Virus record (IMG/VR): IMGVR_UViG_3300032287_001729
Location: 1 to 28,669 of that record
Source of the DNA: a virus
Direction: 5' to 3' (one strand)
Length of the DNA: 28,669 bases
The position numbers and the translations under genes are program-made. Position 1 is the stretch's first letter; every line of letters begins with the position of its first letter. Positions 7,340 through 12,723 of the stretch are shown here, in pieces. A model generated the notes under the pieces. That model was not told the DNA's origin and did not search any database. It saw only the letters and a program-made list of their open reading frames with translations.

Positions 7340-8431
7340 CTACACCCTCGCCATTGGCATAATAACCCCTAAAACGTCACCGGAAGTAAGCACAACCGGA
7401 TCGCCTGATTGCTTGTATCGAACTTCGACCGTTTGCTCCTTGCCGAGCGAACGAAGGAAGTCGGCAAGATACGTGTGATCTACGGTTAACTTCGCTGGCT
7501 CATCCGCCTCGCACCCCATCACAACGCTAGATGCTCCAACCTCGGCGGTCTTTGCAGTCGCAGTTAGTTCGCCGCTACTGATAACGAGGTCAATGCCTCT
7601 GGAGTCTTGATCGTTGACGATTGCCGCTTGACGTACCACGCTCAAGAACTTCTCCGCATCGCACCGAAGCGTAGATGCTCCGTCTGTCGATGGCACAACC
7701 TTCCGCCAGTCTGGATAGCGACCTTCGACCAATCGCGTCTGTAGCGATATGTCACCGCATATAAACACCGCTGACCGATTGTCGATCATTACGTCAACTC
7801 CGCATCCCTCAGCGGCGATGATGCGGCTAACGGCCTGTAGTGGGCGAATAGGCACAATCCCGCTGACCGCTGCAACTTGCCCCGCAATCTGACAGGATGA
7901 GACGGCAAGCCTACGCCCGTCAGTAGCAACGCAAGTAAGACGCTCGCCAAGGTCGAAGTAAACGCCGCCGAGTTGATACCGCGTCGATGCTAAGTCAGTT
8001 GCGTAGATCGTTTGACGGATCGCATCAGACAACGCAACGCCCGGTACGCCTGCCGCTCCTTCTGCCGCGTCAATCTTGACGGATGGAAACTCATCGGGAT
8101 TCGGCATTGAGAGCGTGAACCCGCCCGATTGCGTTGTGATCCGCAATTGCGTATCTACCTCGATATCCACCGAATCCCCGCCGCAATCCTTAAGGATGGG
8201 GATTACCTTCGAGGGAAGTAACAACGCTTTGCCCGGACTCGAAACATATTGCACCGCATCGGCGACATTGCAAACAATTGAAAGTTCGTTGTCAGTTGCT
8301 TGCATGTTCTTCGCGTCGTCGCAAGTAAACTTCACGTAACGCAAAACTTCGCTTTGCGGCTTGCTGCCGACAATCGATGCCGCGATTTCGAGCGACTTCA
8401 AAAACGGTAATCTCTGGACTGTGACTTTCAT
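7340..8431 (-). CDS. dnaN: DNA polymerase III beta subunit (sliding clamp)
   Basis: At 363 residues this has the full length of a bacterial beta clamp, which encircles DNA as a dimer and tethers polymerase and other partners. It contains the expected features: an N-terminal strand-helix (VTVQRLPFLKSLEIAASIV), LSMPNPDEFPSV near residues 105-116, YQLGGVYFDL in the middle domain with LTCVATDGRRLAV next, and a C-terminus ending VIMPMARV, matching the hydrophobic P-M-R end of the family. ATG at 8431 is preceded by GGAGG. Phage-encoded clamps of bacterial type are uncommon and suggest the phage either brings its own processivity factor for a host-like polymerase or uses it as a platform. No polymerase is seen in this window. 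Confidence 0.93.
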   Translation of the reverse strand: MKVTVQRLPFLKSLEIAASIVGSKPQSEVLRYVKFTCDDAKNMQATDNELSIVCNVADAVQYVSSPGKALLLPSKVIPILKDCGGDSVDIEVDTQLRITTQSGGFTLSMPNPDEFPSVKIDAAEGAAGVPGVALSDAIRQTIYATDLASTRYQLGGVYFDLGERLTCVATDGRRLAVSSCQIAGQVAAVSGIVPIRPLQAVSRIIAAEGCGVDVMIDNRSAVFICGDISLQTRLVEGRYPDWRKVVPSTDGASTLRCDAEKFLSVVRQAAIVNDQDSRGIDLVISSGELTATAKTAEVGASSVVMGCEADEPAKLTVDHTYLADFLRSLGKEQTVEVRYKQSGDPVVLTSGDVLGVIMPMARV

Positions 8432-8522
8432 ACCTAACCTCCATTAACTCGTAACGAACCGGCTTTGCTTGGCATCCTGCCAGCATCGCCAAAAATAAAA
8501 CTAAACGCATCATGCTTGCCAA
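8292..8522 (-). CDS. Possible small lipoprotein overlapping the clamp gene, up to 76 aa
   Basis: The frame opens with TTG at 8522 (GGAG eleven bases upstream), with ATGs at 8513 and 8510. It reads a short hydrophobic signal MRLVLFLAMLAGC that ends in a good lipobox (L-A-G-C). This would make a lipid-anchored envelope protein if translated. The reading frame then runs 140 bases into dnaN out of frame, so the C-terminal 46 residues are an overprint of the clamp gene and carry its ribosome site. That overlap is far larger than elsewhere in the operon. It could be a superinfection-exclusion lipoprotein or an accidental frame. The signal peptide is what supports it; nothing else does. Confidence 0.4.
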   Translation of the reverse strand: MASMMRLVLFLAMLAGCQAKPVRYELMEVRYESHSPEITVFEVARNRGIDCRQQAAKRSFALREVYLRRREEHASN

Positions 8523-8525
8523 AAA

Positions 8526-8780
8526 CTACGACTCTCCGCTAATTCGATCTGCGATATTAGACATCTCCAGTGCGATATCTTTTAGTGCAATCAGGGCATT
8601 GCTGTCTGACTCTTCAGCCGTATGGCCGATGCTATTGTCAATTGACTGAGCCAACATTGCGAACCCTGTCAGTATTGCGTTTGCAATAATGCGACTATTT
8701 TCGGATGCGTGCTCGAATCCGCTCATGGATTGATCGATTTTTTGCGCATACCAAGAATCTGTAAAACCTGCGTAACCCAT
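8526..8780 (-). CDS. Small hypothetical protein, 84 aa
   Basis: The ATG at 8780 has GGAG nine bases upstream and is the natural start. The frame is open upstream to 8966, but that extension overlaps DUF669 and crosses a hairpin-rich gap. The protein is helical throughout (NSRIIANAILTGFAMLAQSID, ALIALKDIALEMSNIADRI), like a small helical bundle or coiled oligomer. I do not recognise it. Confidence 0.62.
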   Translation of the reverse strand: MGYAGFTDSWYAQKIDQSMSGFEHASENSRIIANAILTGFAMLAQSIDNSIGHTAEESDSNALIALKDIALEMSNIADRISGES

Positions 8781-8925
8781 TTTCAATTTCTCCAATTCTC
8801 CAATAAACGCCGCCCCAAAGTGGCTTGGCGAAAGGATCGGTAACGCTGTCGCGTTACTCAGTACGGAGCGTGAAGCCCTCTTCGACTGATCTACGTAGAC
8901 GATCCTAGCCGCTTTCGCGGTTACT
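8781..8925 (-). other. Structured 145-base gap with two GNRA-loop hairpins
   Basis: On the minus strand this gap contains CCGC-GAAA-GCGG (8909-8920, 4 bp) and the stronger GTAACGC-GACA-GCGTTAC (8840-8857, 7 bp). Both loops fit the GNRA consensus. A smaller GAAG-AGGG-CTTC hairpin lies between them. No poly-T follows, so transcription termination is unlikely. It is probably a leader or processing element between the DUF669 gene and the 84-residue protein gene. A frame from 8966 runs through it but lacks a ribosome site. Confidence 0.45.
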
Positions 8926-9387
8926 CTACCAAGGACGCCCCTGCCCATCCTGTCGAGTTTGTGCAACTGGTGCTTGCGATTGTTGCGGTACGCTTCGCTC
9001 TAACTTAGCGTAGCCCTTGACGCGATTTACCTTCGACGTTGTGCCGTTGTAGGTGTTGTCCTCAACACCAACGCTCAATAGCAAAGGGTAGTTGCATAAC
9101 TGCGAAGTGTCCGACACCTTGCGTCCAATCGCTTCGCAGATCGCTTTGAGCGTGCTTCGTGCAATGTCGCGGGGCTTGTCGTTTGGATGCCATAGGTTAA
9201 GGTTATCCCAGAGTTTACGCCCTTGGTAATCGCCTGCAATCACCTCCAATTCGAGCTCAACGTAACGCGAATTTGACTTGCTGGTCTTCTCAGTCGTCGT
9301 CGTGATTACCGCTTGATACTTGCCCTCAGGCAGTGCCCCAACTGGACGCGATGCTTTGTATTGATCTAAATCAAAGTCAATGTTCAC
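8926..9387 (-). CDS. DUF669-family protein, recombination/ssDNA-associated
   Basis: This 153-residue protein has the layout of DUF669, a family commonly placed beside Sak4/RecA-like ATPases in phage replication-recombination modules. Features are an N-terminal FDLDQY start, PEGKYQAVI near residue 20, EVIAGDYQGRKLWDNLNLW near 48-66 (family-typical beta region), and a Gln/Pro-rich flexible tail ending QGRPW. The tail resembles the disordered tails of single-strand binding proteins but lacks their acidic tip. The start is GTG at 9387 with GGAG nine bases upstream, directly after the Sak4-like gene. The likely role is binding DNA or assisting the ATPase; this is family inference. Confidence 0.8.
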   Translation of the reverse strand: MNIDFDLDQYKASRPVGALPEGKYQAVITTTTEKTSKSNSRYVELELEVIAGDYQGRKLWDNLNLWHPNDKPRDIARSTLKAICEAIGRKVSDTSQLCNYPLLLSVGVEDNTYNGTTSKVNRVKGYAKLERSVPQQSQAPVAQTRQDGQGRPW

Positions 9388-9391
9388 TTAA

Positions 9392-10171
9392 CTATTCTCC
9401 AAACTGAATTTCACTTGCTGGATCAATCACCGATGCGGCTACGCTGCCGCTTGGTTTGATCTCGTTTTTCGTTAGGTATGGATAAAAGGATGCGATTTCC
9501 ATCGGCACTTCATCAGGCATACCAAGACGGTTTTTCGCTTCGATGCTTTGCATGTTATTGCATACGATGACGCGATCTCCCTTCGCCGCTACCGTACGCT
9601 TACCTTCGTCTGCTTTGCGTGCTATTCGACGATGTTTGCAAAAGAGCACCTCATCGCACCACTCACTGACGCATGCCGAACCGACGCGATGCAATGCTGG
9701 CCGATAGTAGTTGTATCCGTCACCTTCTGGATCGGCAAACTTGTCGATGGTTTCGTGACAAGTCAGCACGATGTTTCGACCCTGTTTCCAAAGGTAGGTC
9801 AGCCCCGCGAATACGTCTTGCCATGCTTTAGCTAGGGACTGATAGCCCTTACCGAACCCGATGTCCTCGATGGTTTTCTTGCCGTGTGCCGATGCAACTT
9901 CGAGCATCAGCAACTTCTCCAACCAGTCGACTGTATCGATCACAATCGTAGCGTAGTCGGTTTGTGGCAACTCCAACGCTAGGAGTTGCTGAAACTCTTT
10001 GTAACTGCGGATGACGTCTGTTGAATCGCACTCGATATCCCCGATGCCGTCTTCCATATTCAAGAAAAACGGATGCGGAAACTGACTTGCGAGCGTTGAC
10101 TTGCCTACGCCAGGCTCGCCGTAAATAAGCATCCTTCGTGATCTTGATTGCTTGCCTTTGTTGATCTTCAT
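9392..10171 (-). CDS. Sak4-like RecA-fold ATPase (AAA_24 type)
   Basis: This 259-residue RecA-fold NTPase has Walker A GEPGVGKS at residues 18-25 and a Walker B-like ATIVIDTVDWLE at about 73-84. Later come LTCHE (about 138-142) and a long segment ending in YNYYRPAL, typical of the phage NTP-binding family that includes Sak4. These proteins work as single-strand annealing or recombination ATPases, often with SSB or DUF669 partners, which is what lies next to it here. The start ATG overlaps the previous stop as ATGA. The spacing after it to DUF669 is four bases, so both are one translational unit. Confidence 0.85.
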   Translation of the reverse strand: MKINKGKQSRSRRMLIYGEPGVGKSTLASQFPHPFFLNMEDGIGDIECDSTDVIRSYKEFQQLLALELPQTDYATIVIDTVDWLEKLLMLEVASAHGKKTIEDIGFGKGYQSLAKAWQDVFAGLTYLWKQGRNIVLTCHETIDKFADPEGDGYNYYRPALHRVGSACVSEWCDEVLFCKHRRIARKADEGKRTVAAKGDRVIVCNNMQSIEAKNRLGMPDEVPMEIASFYPYLTKNEIKPSGSVAASVIDPASEIQFGE

Positions 10172-10410
10172 TCGAACCTAACCTCCTCGCCGAAAGCTTT
10201 GAACTGCTCGGTATTCATATCGTAGATTTCTTGCATTCCACCGGGATCGATTGCCGACCAATCGACCTTAAAACCGGCATCACGCATACTTTCAAACTCT
10301 TTGTTTAATGCAGCATCGCAAAGTTCCCTTGCGTGCGATTTCGGGAAGCGACGGAATGTCATCGCTTGCCCTTCGTCGGAGCTAATCTTGACCCAAAAGC
10401 ACCAGTTCAC
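10168..10410 (-). CDS. Small hypothetical protein, 80 aa
   Basis: The chosen start is GTG at 10410, which overlaps the upstream stop as GTGA and has AAGGTG five bases upstream; a frame extension to 10464 would run far into the previous gene. The protein begins VNWCFWVKISSDEG and ends in an acidic helix-rich segment (IYDMNTEQFKAFGEEVRFE). No known motif is visible. Its coupling to the Sak4-like ATPase suggests an accessory role in the recombination module. Confidence 0.65.
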   Translation of the reverse strand: MNWCFWVKISSDEGQAMTFRRFPKSHARELCDAALNKEFESMRDAGFKVDWSAIDPGGMQEIYDMNTEQFKAFGEEVRFE

Positions 10411-10742
10411 GCTTGCACCTTTTCTTTCATATCTCGCTTTCGCTTGTTGACAGTTGTCAACCAAGCATCGTAACTTCGCTCGTTAGGCCATCTTGCCTCG
10501 CATGACTCCGCGATCTTGCATCCCAGCTTTCCGTCGTGTAGCCAATAGTCGATGTAATCAAGTTGCTCTTCGGTAAACTTTCGAGGGGTAAACCTGACCT
10601 TACGAGCGGTAGAAGATTCAGCCGTGCGGGCTTCATGAAAAACACCAGTAACTCCTACCGTCGAGTTAAACCACTCGACTATTTTTCTCTGATCCTCTCT
10701 GCTCAACTGGCGAAATTCATCGAACACTTTCAAGATGTTCAT
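10407..10742 (-). CDS. Hypothetical basic protein, 111 aa
   Basis: ATG at 10742 overlaps the stop of the 29-residue micropeptide (TGATG) and has GGGAGG upstream; an in-frame GTG at 10745 is less favourable. The N-terminal helix (VFDEFRQLSREDQRKIVEWF) is a common fold element of small phage proteins. The C-terminal half (FTEEQLDYIDYWLHDGKLGCKIAES...NERSYDAWLTTVNKRKRD) looks like a helix-turn-helix or SANT/Myb-like region, so DNA binding is possible. The function is unknown. Confidence 0.65.
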   Translation of the reverse strand: MNILKVFDEFRQLSREDQRKIVEWFNSTVGVTGVFHEARTAESSTARKVRFTPRKFTEEQLDYIDYWLHDGKLGCKIAESCEARWPNERSYDAWLTTVNKRKRDMKEKVQA

Positions 10743-10831
10743 CACTCACCTCCCATCAAAAACCATAAAACCAAACCGACCACGCTTAGCACCACGCCAA
10801 GCTCGCATAGGTCAGACAGTAAGTAACTCAT
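10742..10831 (-). CDS. Single-pass membrane micropeptide, 29 aa
   Basis: ATG at 10831 overlaps the stop of the upstream 34-residue gene as ATGA, and the stop overlaps the ATG of the 111-residue gene as TGATG, so it is locked into the translational chain. The peptide has a short polar N-terminus (MSYLLSDLCE) followed by one hydrophobic helix (LGVVLSVVGLVLWFLM) and ends GGE. Its size and topology fit a phage membrane micropeptide. Possible roles are membrane signalling, antiholin-like action or modulation of a host membrane protein. No homologue is known to me. Confidence 0.6.
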   Translation of the reverse strand: MSYLLSDLCELGVVLSVVGLVLWFLMGGE

Positions 10832-10932
10832 TCGCAATCGTCGCAATGCGTTACACCGCTGAACAGGATCGCAGCGACACCCGCAGCGAAGCCAAGTCCG
10901 AAACAACCGATGACAGTAAGGATTAAAGCCAT
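10828..10932 (-). CDS. Single-pass membrane micropeptide, 34 aa
   Basis: ATG at 10932 has a near-ideal ribosome site (GGAGG with six-base spacing) and follows the stop of the previous gene by one base. The peptide is one glycine/alanine-rich hydrophobic helix (ALILTVIGCFGLGFAAGVAAILF) with a short hydrophilic tail ending THCDDCE, a C-x-x-C pair that could bind metal or form a disulfide. It is too short for standard gene callers. The coupled downstream 29-residue membrane peptide makes a chance origin less likely. Function unknown. Confidence 0.65.
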   Translation of the reverse strand: MALILTVIGCFGLGFAAGVAAILFSGVTHCDDCE

Positions 10933-10933
10933 G

Positions 10934-11137
10934 TTACACCTCCAAAAACTCAATATCATCAAACTCAAAACCGTCCGCAAACACTTCGCGGTACTTGATT
11001 TCTATAAACGTCGTCATCTCTCCTGCCGTCATCCCCGCAGGGACTCCAGTTACAATTGTTCGCGTCGATGTGATTATGTCATCGCCGTTGCGGATGTAGC
11101 GAACGAAGTAAAGCTCCACCGGCTGATATAACTTCAT
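10934..11137 (-). CDS. Small hypothetical protein, 67 aa
   Basis: ATG at 11137 overlaps the stop of the ribbon-helix-helix-like gene as ATGA. The protein looks all-beta at its N-terminus (VELYFVRYIRNGDDIITSTRTI) and acidic at its C-terminus (FDDIEFLEV). No cysteine or catalytic motif is present. I do not recognise it. Confidence 0.65.
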   Translation of the reverse strand: MKLYQPVELYFVRYIRNGDDIITSTRTIVTGVPAGMTAGEMTTFIEIKYREVFADGFEFDDIEFLEV

Positions 11138-11334
11138 CGCTCACCTCGCCGGATTCGTTCGCCAAGTTCCGCTTTTAGCTCCTTGAGGCTGACTCCAAGT
11201 ATCTTTGCCGCTCTTGCTAAGCAAGCCTCACCGACAAATTCGCTGAGTGTGATCCCTTCAAGCGATGCCGCTTTGCGGAATACCTGATTGTGCGAAGGCG
11301 GTTGCGTTGTTTCCAATCGTGCCGATTTACTCAT
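11134..11334 (-). CDS. Ribbon-helix-helix-like small DNA-binding protein, 66 aa
   Basis: After a short N-terminal strand (SARLETTQPPS) come two helices with the pattern FRKAASLEGITLSEFVGEACLARAAKIL. This resembles the helices of DUF1778/TacA-type and other ribbon-helix-helix proteins. These usually act as dimeric repressors, or as antitoxins with a GNAT toxin; no toxin gene lies beside it here, so a phage transcription factor is more likely. ATG at 11334 overlaps the previous stop by eight bases and has GGAGGGG upstream. The 12.3 kb inverted repeat is a conceivable target, but nothing proves it. Confidence 0.55.
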   Translation of the reverse strand: MSKSARLETTQPPSHNQVFRKAASLEGITLSEFVGEACLARAAKILGVSLKELKAELGERIRRGER

Positions 11335-11551
11335 CCTTCTCGCCCCTCCGAATAAAATCCAAAAACTTGTGCATATCATGCGACGCCCTCGATAGCGTCA
11401 AACTCAACTCAATCATCTTGCCCAAGTGGGCATGTCCAACGTGATCGCCCTTTGACGTGTCGGGCATCAGGTCGAGTTGCTGAGCGATTGCGTCAAGCAG
11501 CATCGACGCCGTGTTGATTTGTGCGTTGTAATGGTCGTGTATGCCGCTCAC
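11327..11551 (-). CDS. Small hypothetical helical protein, 74 aa
   Basis: The start is GTG at 11551, immediately after the upstream stop, with GAGG eight bases upstream inside the preceding gene. The protein is histidine-rich at the N-terminus (GIHDHYNAQ) and contains two long helices (MLLDAIAQQLDLM and MIELSLTLSRASHDMHKFLDFI), like a small helical hairpin. No family is recognised. Confidence 0.62.
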   Translation of the reverse strand: MSGIHDHYNAQINTASMLLDAIAQQLDLMPDTSKGDHVGHAHLGKMIELSLTLSRASHDMHKFLDFIRRGEKDE

Positions 11552-11767
11552 TTACGCCACCTCGAAACTACAATAGGTCAGCATCGACTCAACCGACTCA
11601 GCGTCCCAATCGCCCCCTAATCGCTCCGCTGCCGCCTCCAAAACCTCTTGCGTCAGTTCGGTCGACTTGCGGCATTCCATAACATCAGAGACGGCGTTAG
11701 CGGCCTCCATTGCGTTATGACTCGCACCGCCCATAAACTCCCAAAGAACTGTGTATGTATCCGTCAT
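11552..11767 (-). CDS. Small hypothetical acidic protein, 71 aa
   Basis: ATG at 11767 has GGGAGG at seven-base spacing. The upstream in-frame TTG (11812) would merely translate the repeated leader and is rejected. The protein is acidic and helical (NAMEAANAVSDVMECRKSTEL, EVLEAAAERLGGDWDAESVESML). It shares its 5' leader with the 62-residue gene before it, see the repeat entries. Function unknown. Confidence 0.65.
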   Translation of the reverse strand: MTDTYTVLWEFMGGASHNAMEAANAVSDVMECRKSTELTQEVLEAAAERLGGDWDAESVESMLTYCSFEVA

Positions 11768-11774
11768 CGCATTA

Positions 11775-11809
11775 CCTCCCAAAAAACTAAAGACTAAAAC
11801 CAAGACCGC
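11775..11809 (-). repeat. Direct repeat copy A: duplicated leader with ribosome site
   Basis: A 35-base stretch upstream of the 71-residue gene, matched by copy B at 12008-12043 with one indel and one substitution. The shared core on the plus strand includes CTAAAGACTAAAAC and AAGACCGC. On the coding strand it ends in GGGAGG, the ribosome site of the following gene. Confidence 0.75.
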
Positions 11810-11812
11810 CAA

Positions 11813-12001
11813 CTACCAGCCTGCCTCGCTCCACTCTTCGTAGGTCGTATTCGCAGGTTCGCTTGTACTGATAACTGAAAACGCAACGTCTGCGAAAACC
11901 AACATGCAATCGGACACCGCCGAATCTGCTTCTCCCTTGCTGGCGAATACAACACCGTCAAGCCCTGTACTTTCTGCGTTTGTAATAACCTTGAATGCCA
12001 T
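11813..12001 (-). CDS. Small hypothetical protein, 62 aa
   Basis: ATG at 12001 has GGGAGGG upstream in the duplicated leader. The protein looks beta-rich and acidic (AFKVITNAES, GVVFASKGEADSAVSD, VFADVAFSVIST) and ends EEWSEAGW. No known family. It is probably expressed with the similar-sized acidic neighbour through the same kind of leader. Confidence 0.62.
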   Translation of the reverse strand: MAFKVITNAESTGLDGVVFASKGEADSAVSDCMLVFADVAFSVISTSEPANTTYEEWSEAGW

Positions 12002-12007
12002 CTCTCA

Positions 12008-12043
12008 ACCCTCCCAAGAAAACTAAAGACTAAAACTAAGACC
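12008..12043 (-). repeat. Direct repeat copy B: duplicated leader with ribosome site
   Basis: The partner of 11775-11809. It lies in the 79-base gap before the 62-residue gene and also carries GGGAGG. Its distal end merges with a GAAA-loop hairpin (12039-12052), which copy A lacks. Confidence 0.75.
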
Positions 12044-12052
12044 GCTTTCGCG
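12039..12052 (-). terminator. Terminator-like GAAA-loop hairpin
   Basis: On the minus strand ACCGC-GAAA-GCGGT (5 bp stem, tetraloop) is followed by a T-rich but interrupted stretch (CTTAGTTTTAGTCTTTAG). It could be a weak or partial terminator after the 58-residue gene, or a structured leader of the next one. The broken T-run argues against efficient termination. Confidence 0.35.
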
Positions 12053-12080
12053 GTTTCGCCGTTCCCGGCTCGTCAGTTGG

Positions 12081-12257
12081 TTAGCGTGCAGACAGCACAA
12101 CTTGCCAAGCCATATCCCCGATCAACTCGACAGATGCTTGTGGACATCGAGCGGTTAAAACCTCAATTGCTGTTCGGTGTGCCAAGCTTGCATCGGCAAC
12201 ACCTACCGTCTTGACTTGCTTCTTTGCTGCGTTGAAATCTGCTGTCGTAATCTTCAT
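12081..12257 (-). CDS. Small hypothetical protein, 58 aa
   Basis: A 58-codon frame with ATG at 12257 (AAGGG upstream) and TAA at 12081. It begins MKITTADFNAAKKQVKTVG and continues with helical, alanine-rich sequence (LAHRTAIEVLTARC) to WQVVLSAR. The composition is protein-like and the gene sits directly downstream of the candidate early promoter, so it may be the first gene of the early operon. I do not recognise it. Confidence 0.6.
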   Translation of the reverse strand: MKITTADFNAAKKQVKTVGVADASLAHRTAIEVLTARCPQASVELIGDMAWQVVLSAR

Positions 12258-12309
12258 CTGCTCAACCCTTTACTTGAGAAACTTGCCAGCACCCGCTAGC
12301 GATGTACTA

Positions 12310-12338
12310 AGATTATCGGCAACCGCCGAGCATTGCAA
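12310..12338 (-). promoter_or_regulatory. Candidate leftward promoter of the early operon
   Basis: Reading the minus strand, TTGCAA (12338-12333) and TAATCT (12315-12310) are separated by 17 bases; an overlapping GATAAT (12317-12312) matches the -10 consensus better but with only 15-base spacing. The site lies 50 bases upstream of the first early gene, in the longest gene-free stretch of the window. The match is moderate and the host sigma factor is unknown. Confidence 0.4.
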
Positions 12339-12367
12339 GACTACTAATTTCAAAACTTAGTAGTTTT
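12337..12367. promoter_or_regulatory. Inverted repeat, candidate operator
   Basis: The arms AAGACTACTAA and TTAGTAGTTTT are inverted repeats of 11 bases with one mismatch around a 9-base spacer (TTTCAAAAC). One arm overlaps the proposed -35 element. The symmetry and placement fit binding of a dimeric repressor or activator. The flanking 12258-12410 contains no gene I can support. Confidence 0.5.
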
Positions 12368-12410
12368 CCGTCAAAAAGCACGATTAGCCAATGAAAACAC
12401 AGGGAGAAAT

Positions 12411-12719
12411 TTATTCCGCTGAAACGATTTTTTCGTAAACTCGATACGCGTTTGAGTACTCAAGACCCCAAAGCGGCCCGTGTTGTTGCGTGTTTTCCCA
12501 CTCGATCCAGCTTGCGGCATGGGCTATTTCGTGGATCAAAGTATCGAGTTGCTCTTGCTCAGTGAGACTCGAAGATATCTTGATTGCGAAGTGATCCGGC
12601 ATCCGCTTGCAGTAGCCGCAAACCTTGCTTGATACTCGGCACCTACGCACCGAGATGGACAGCGTAGGGTGTTCCGCTTTGAGTGCGTCACGTAGTTCGC
12701 AAAATAGGTCTTTGCCCAT
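12411..12719 (-). CDS. SprT-like zinc metalloprotease, 102 aa
   Basis: This short SprT-like protein has the zinc motif HEIAH at residues 63-67 within LDTLIHEIAHAASW, and a third ligand candidate at H80 in QQHGPLWGLEY. It also has an N-terminal C-x-x-C pair (CGYC, residues 34-37), not typical of the catalytic core. Family members include SprT and the DNA-protein-crosslink protease Spartan; phage versions are common but uncharacterised. It starts at 12719, four bases after the phosphoesterase stop, and is the last gene of the late block, followed by the 150-base promoter region. The role here could be cleaving a host or virion protein. Confidence 0.75.
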   Translation of the reverse strand: MGKDLFCELRDALKAEHPTLSISVRRCRVSSKVCGYCKRMPDHFAIKISSSLTEQEQLDTLIHEIAHAASWIEWENTQQHGPLWGLEYSNAYRVYEKIVSAE

Positions 12720-12723
12720 TTTG

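Noticed and set aside
11134-11334. Toxin-antitoxin module with the ribbon-helix-helix-like gene as antitoxin
   Set aside because: Neither neighbour resembles a GNAT acetyltransferase or other toxin.
12258-12410. Intrinsic terminator after the late block
   Set aside because: The inverted repeat there is AT-rich and is not followed by a T-run on the minus strand; it fits an operator better.
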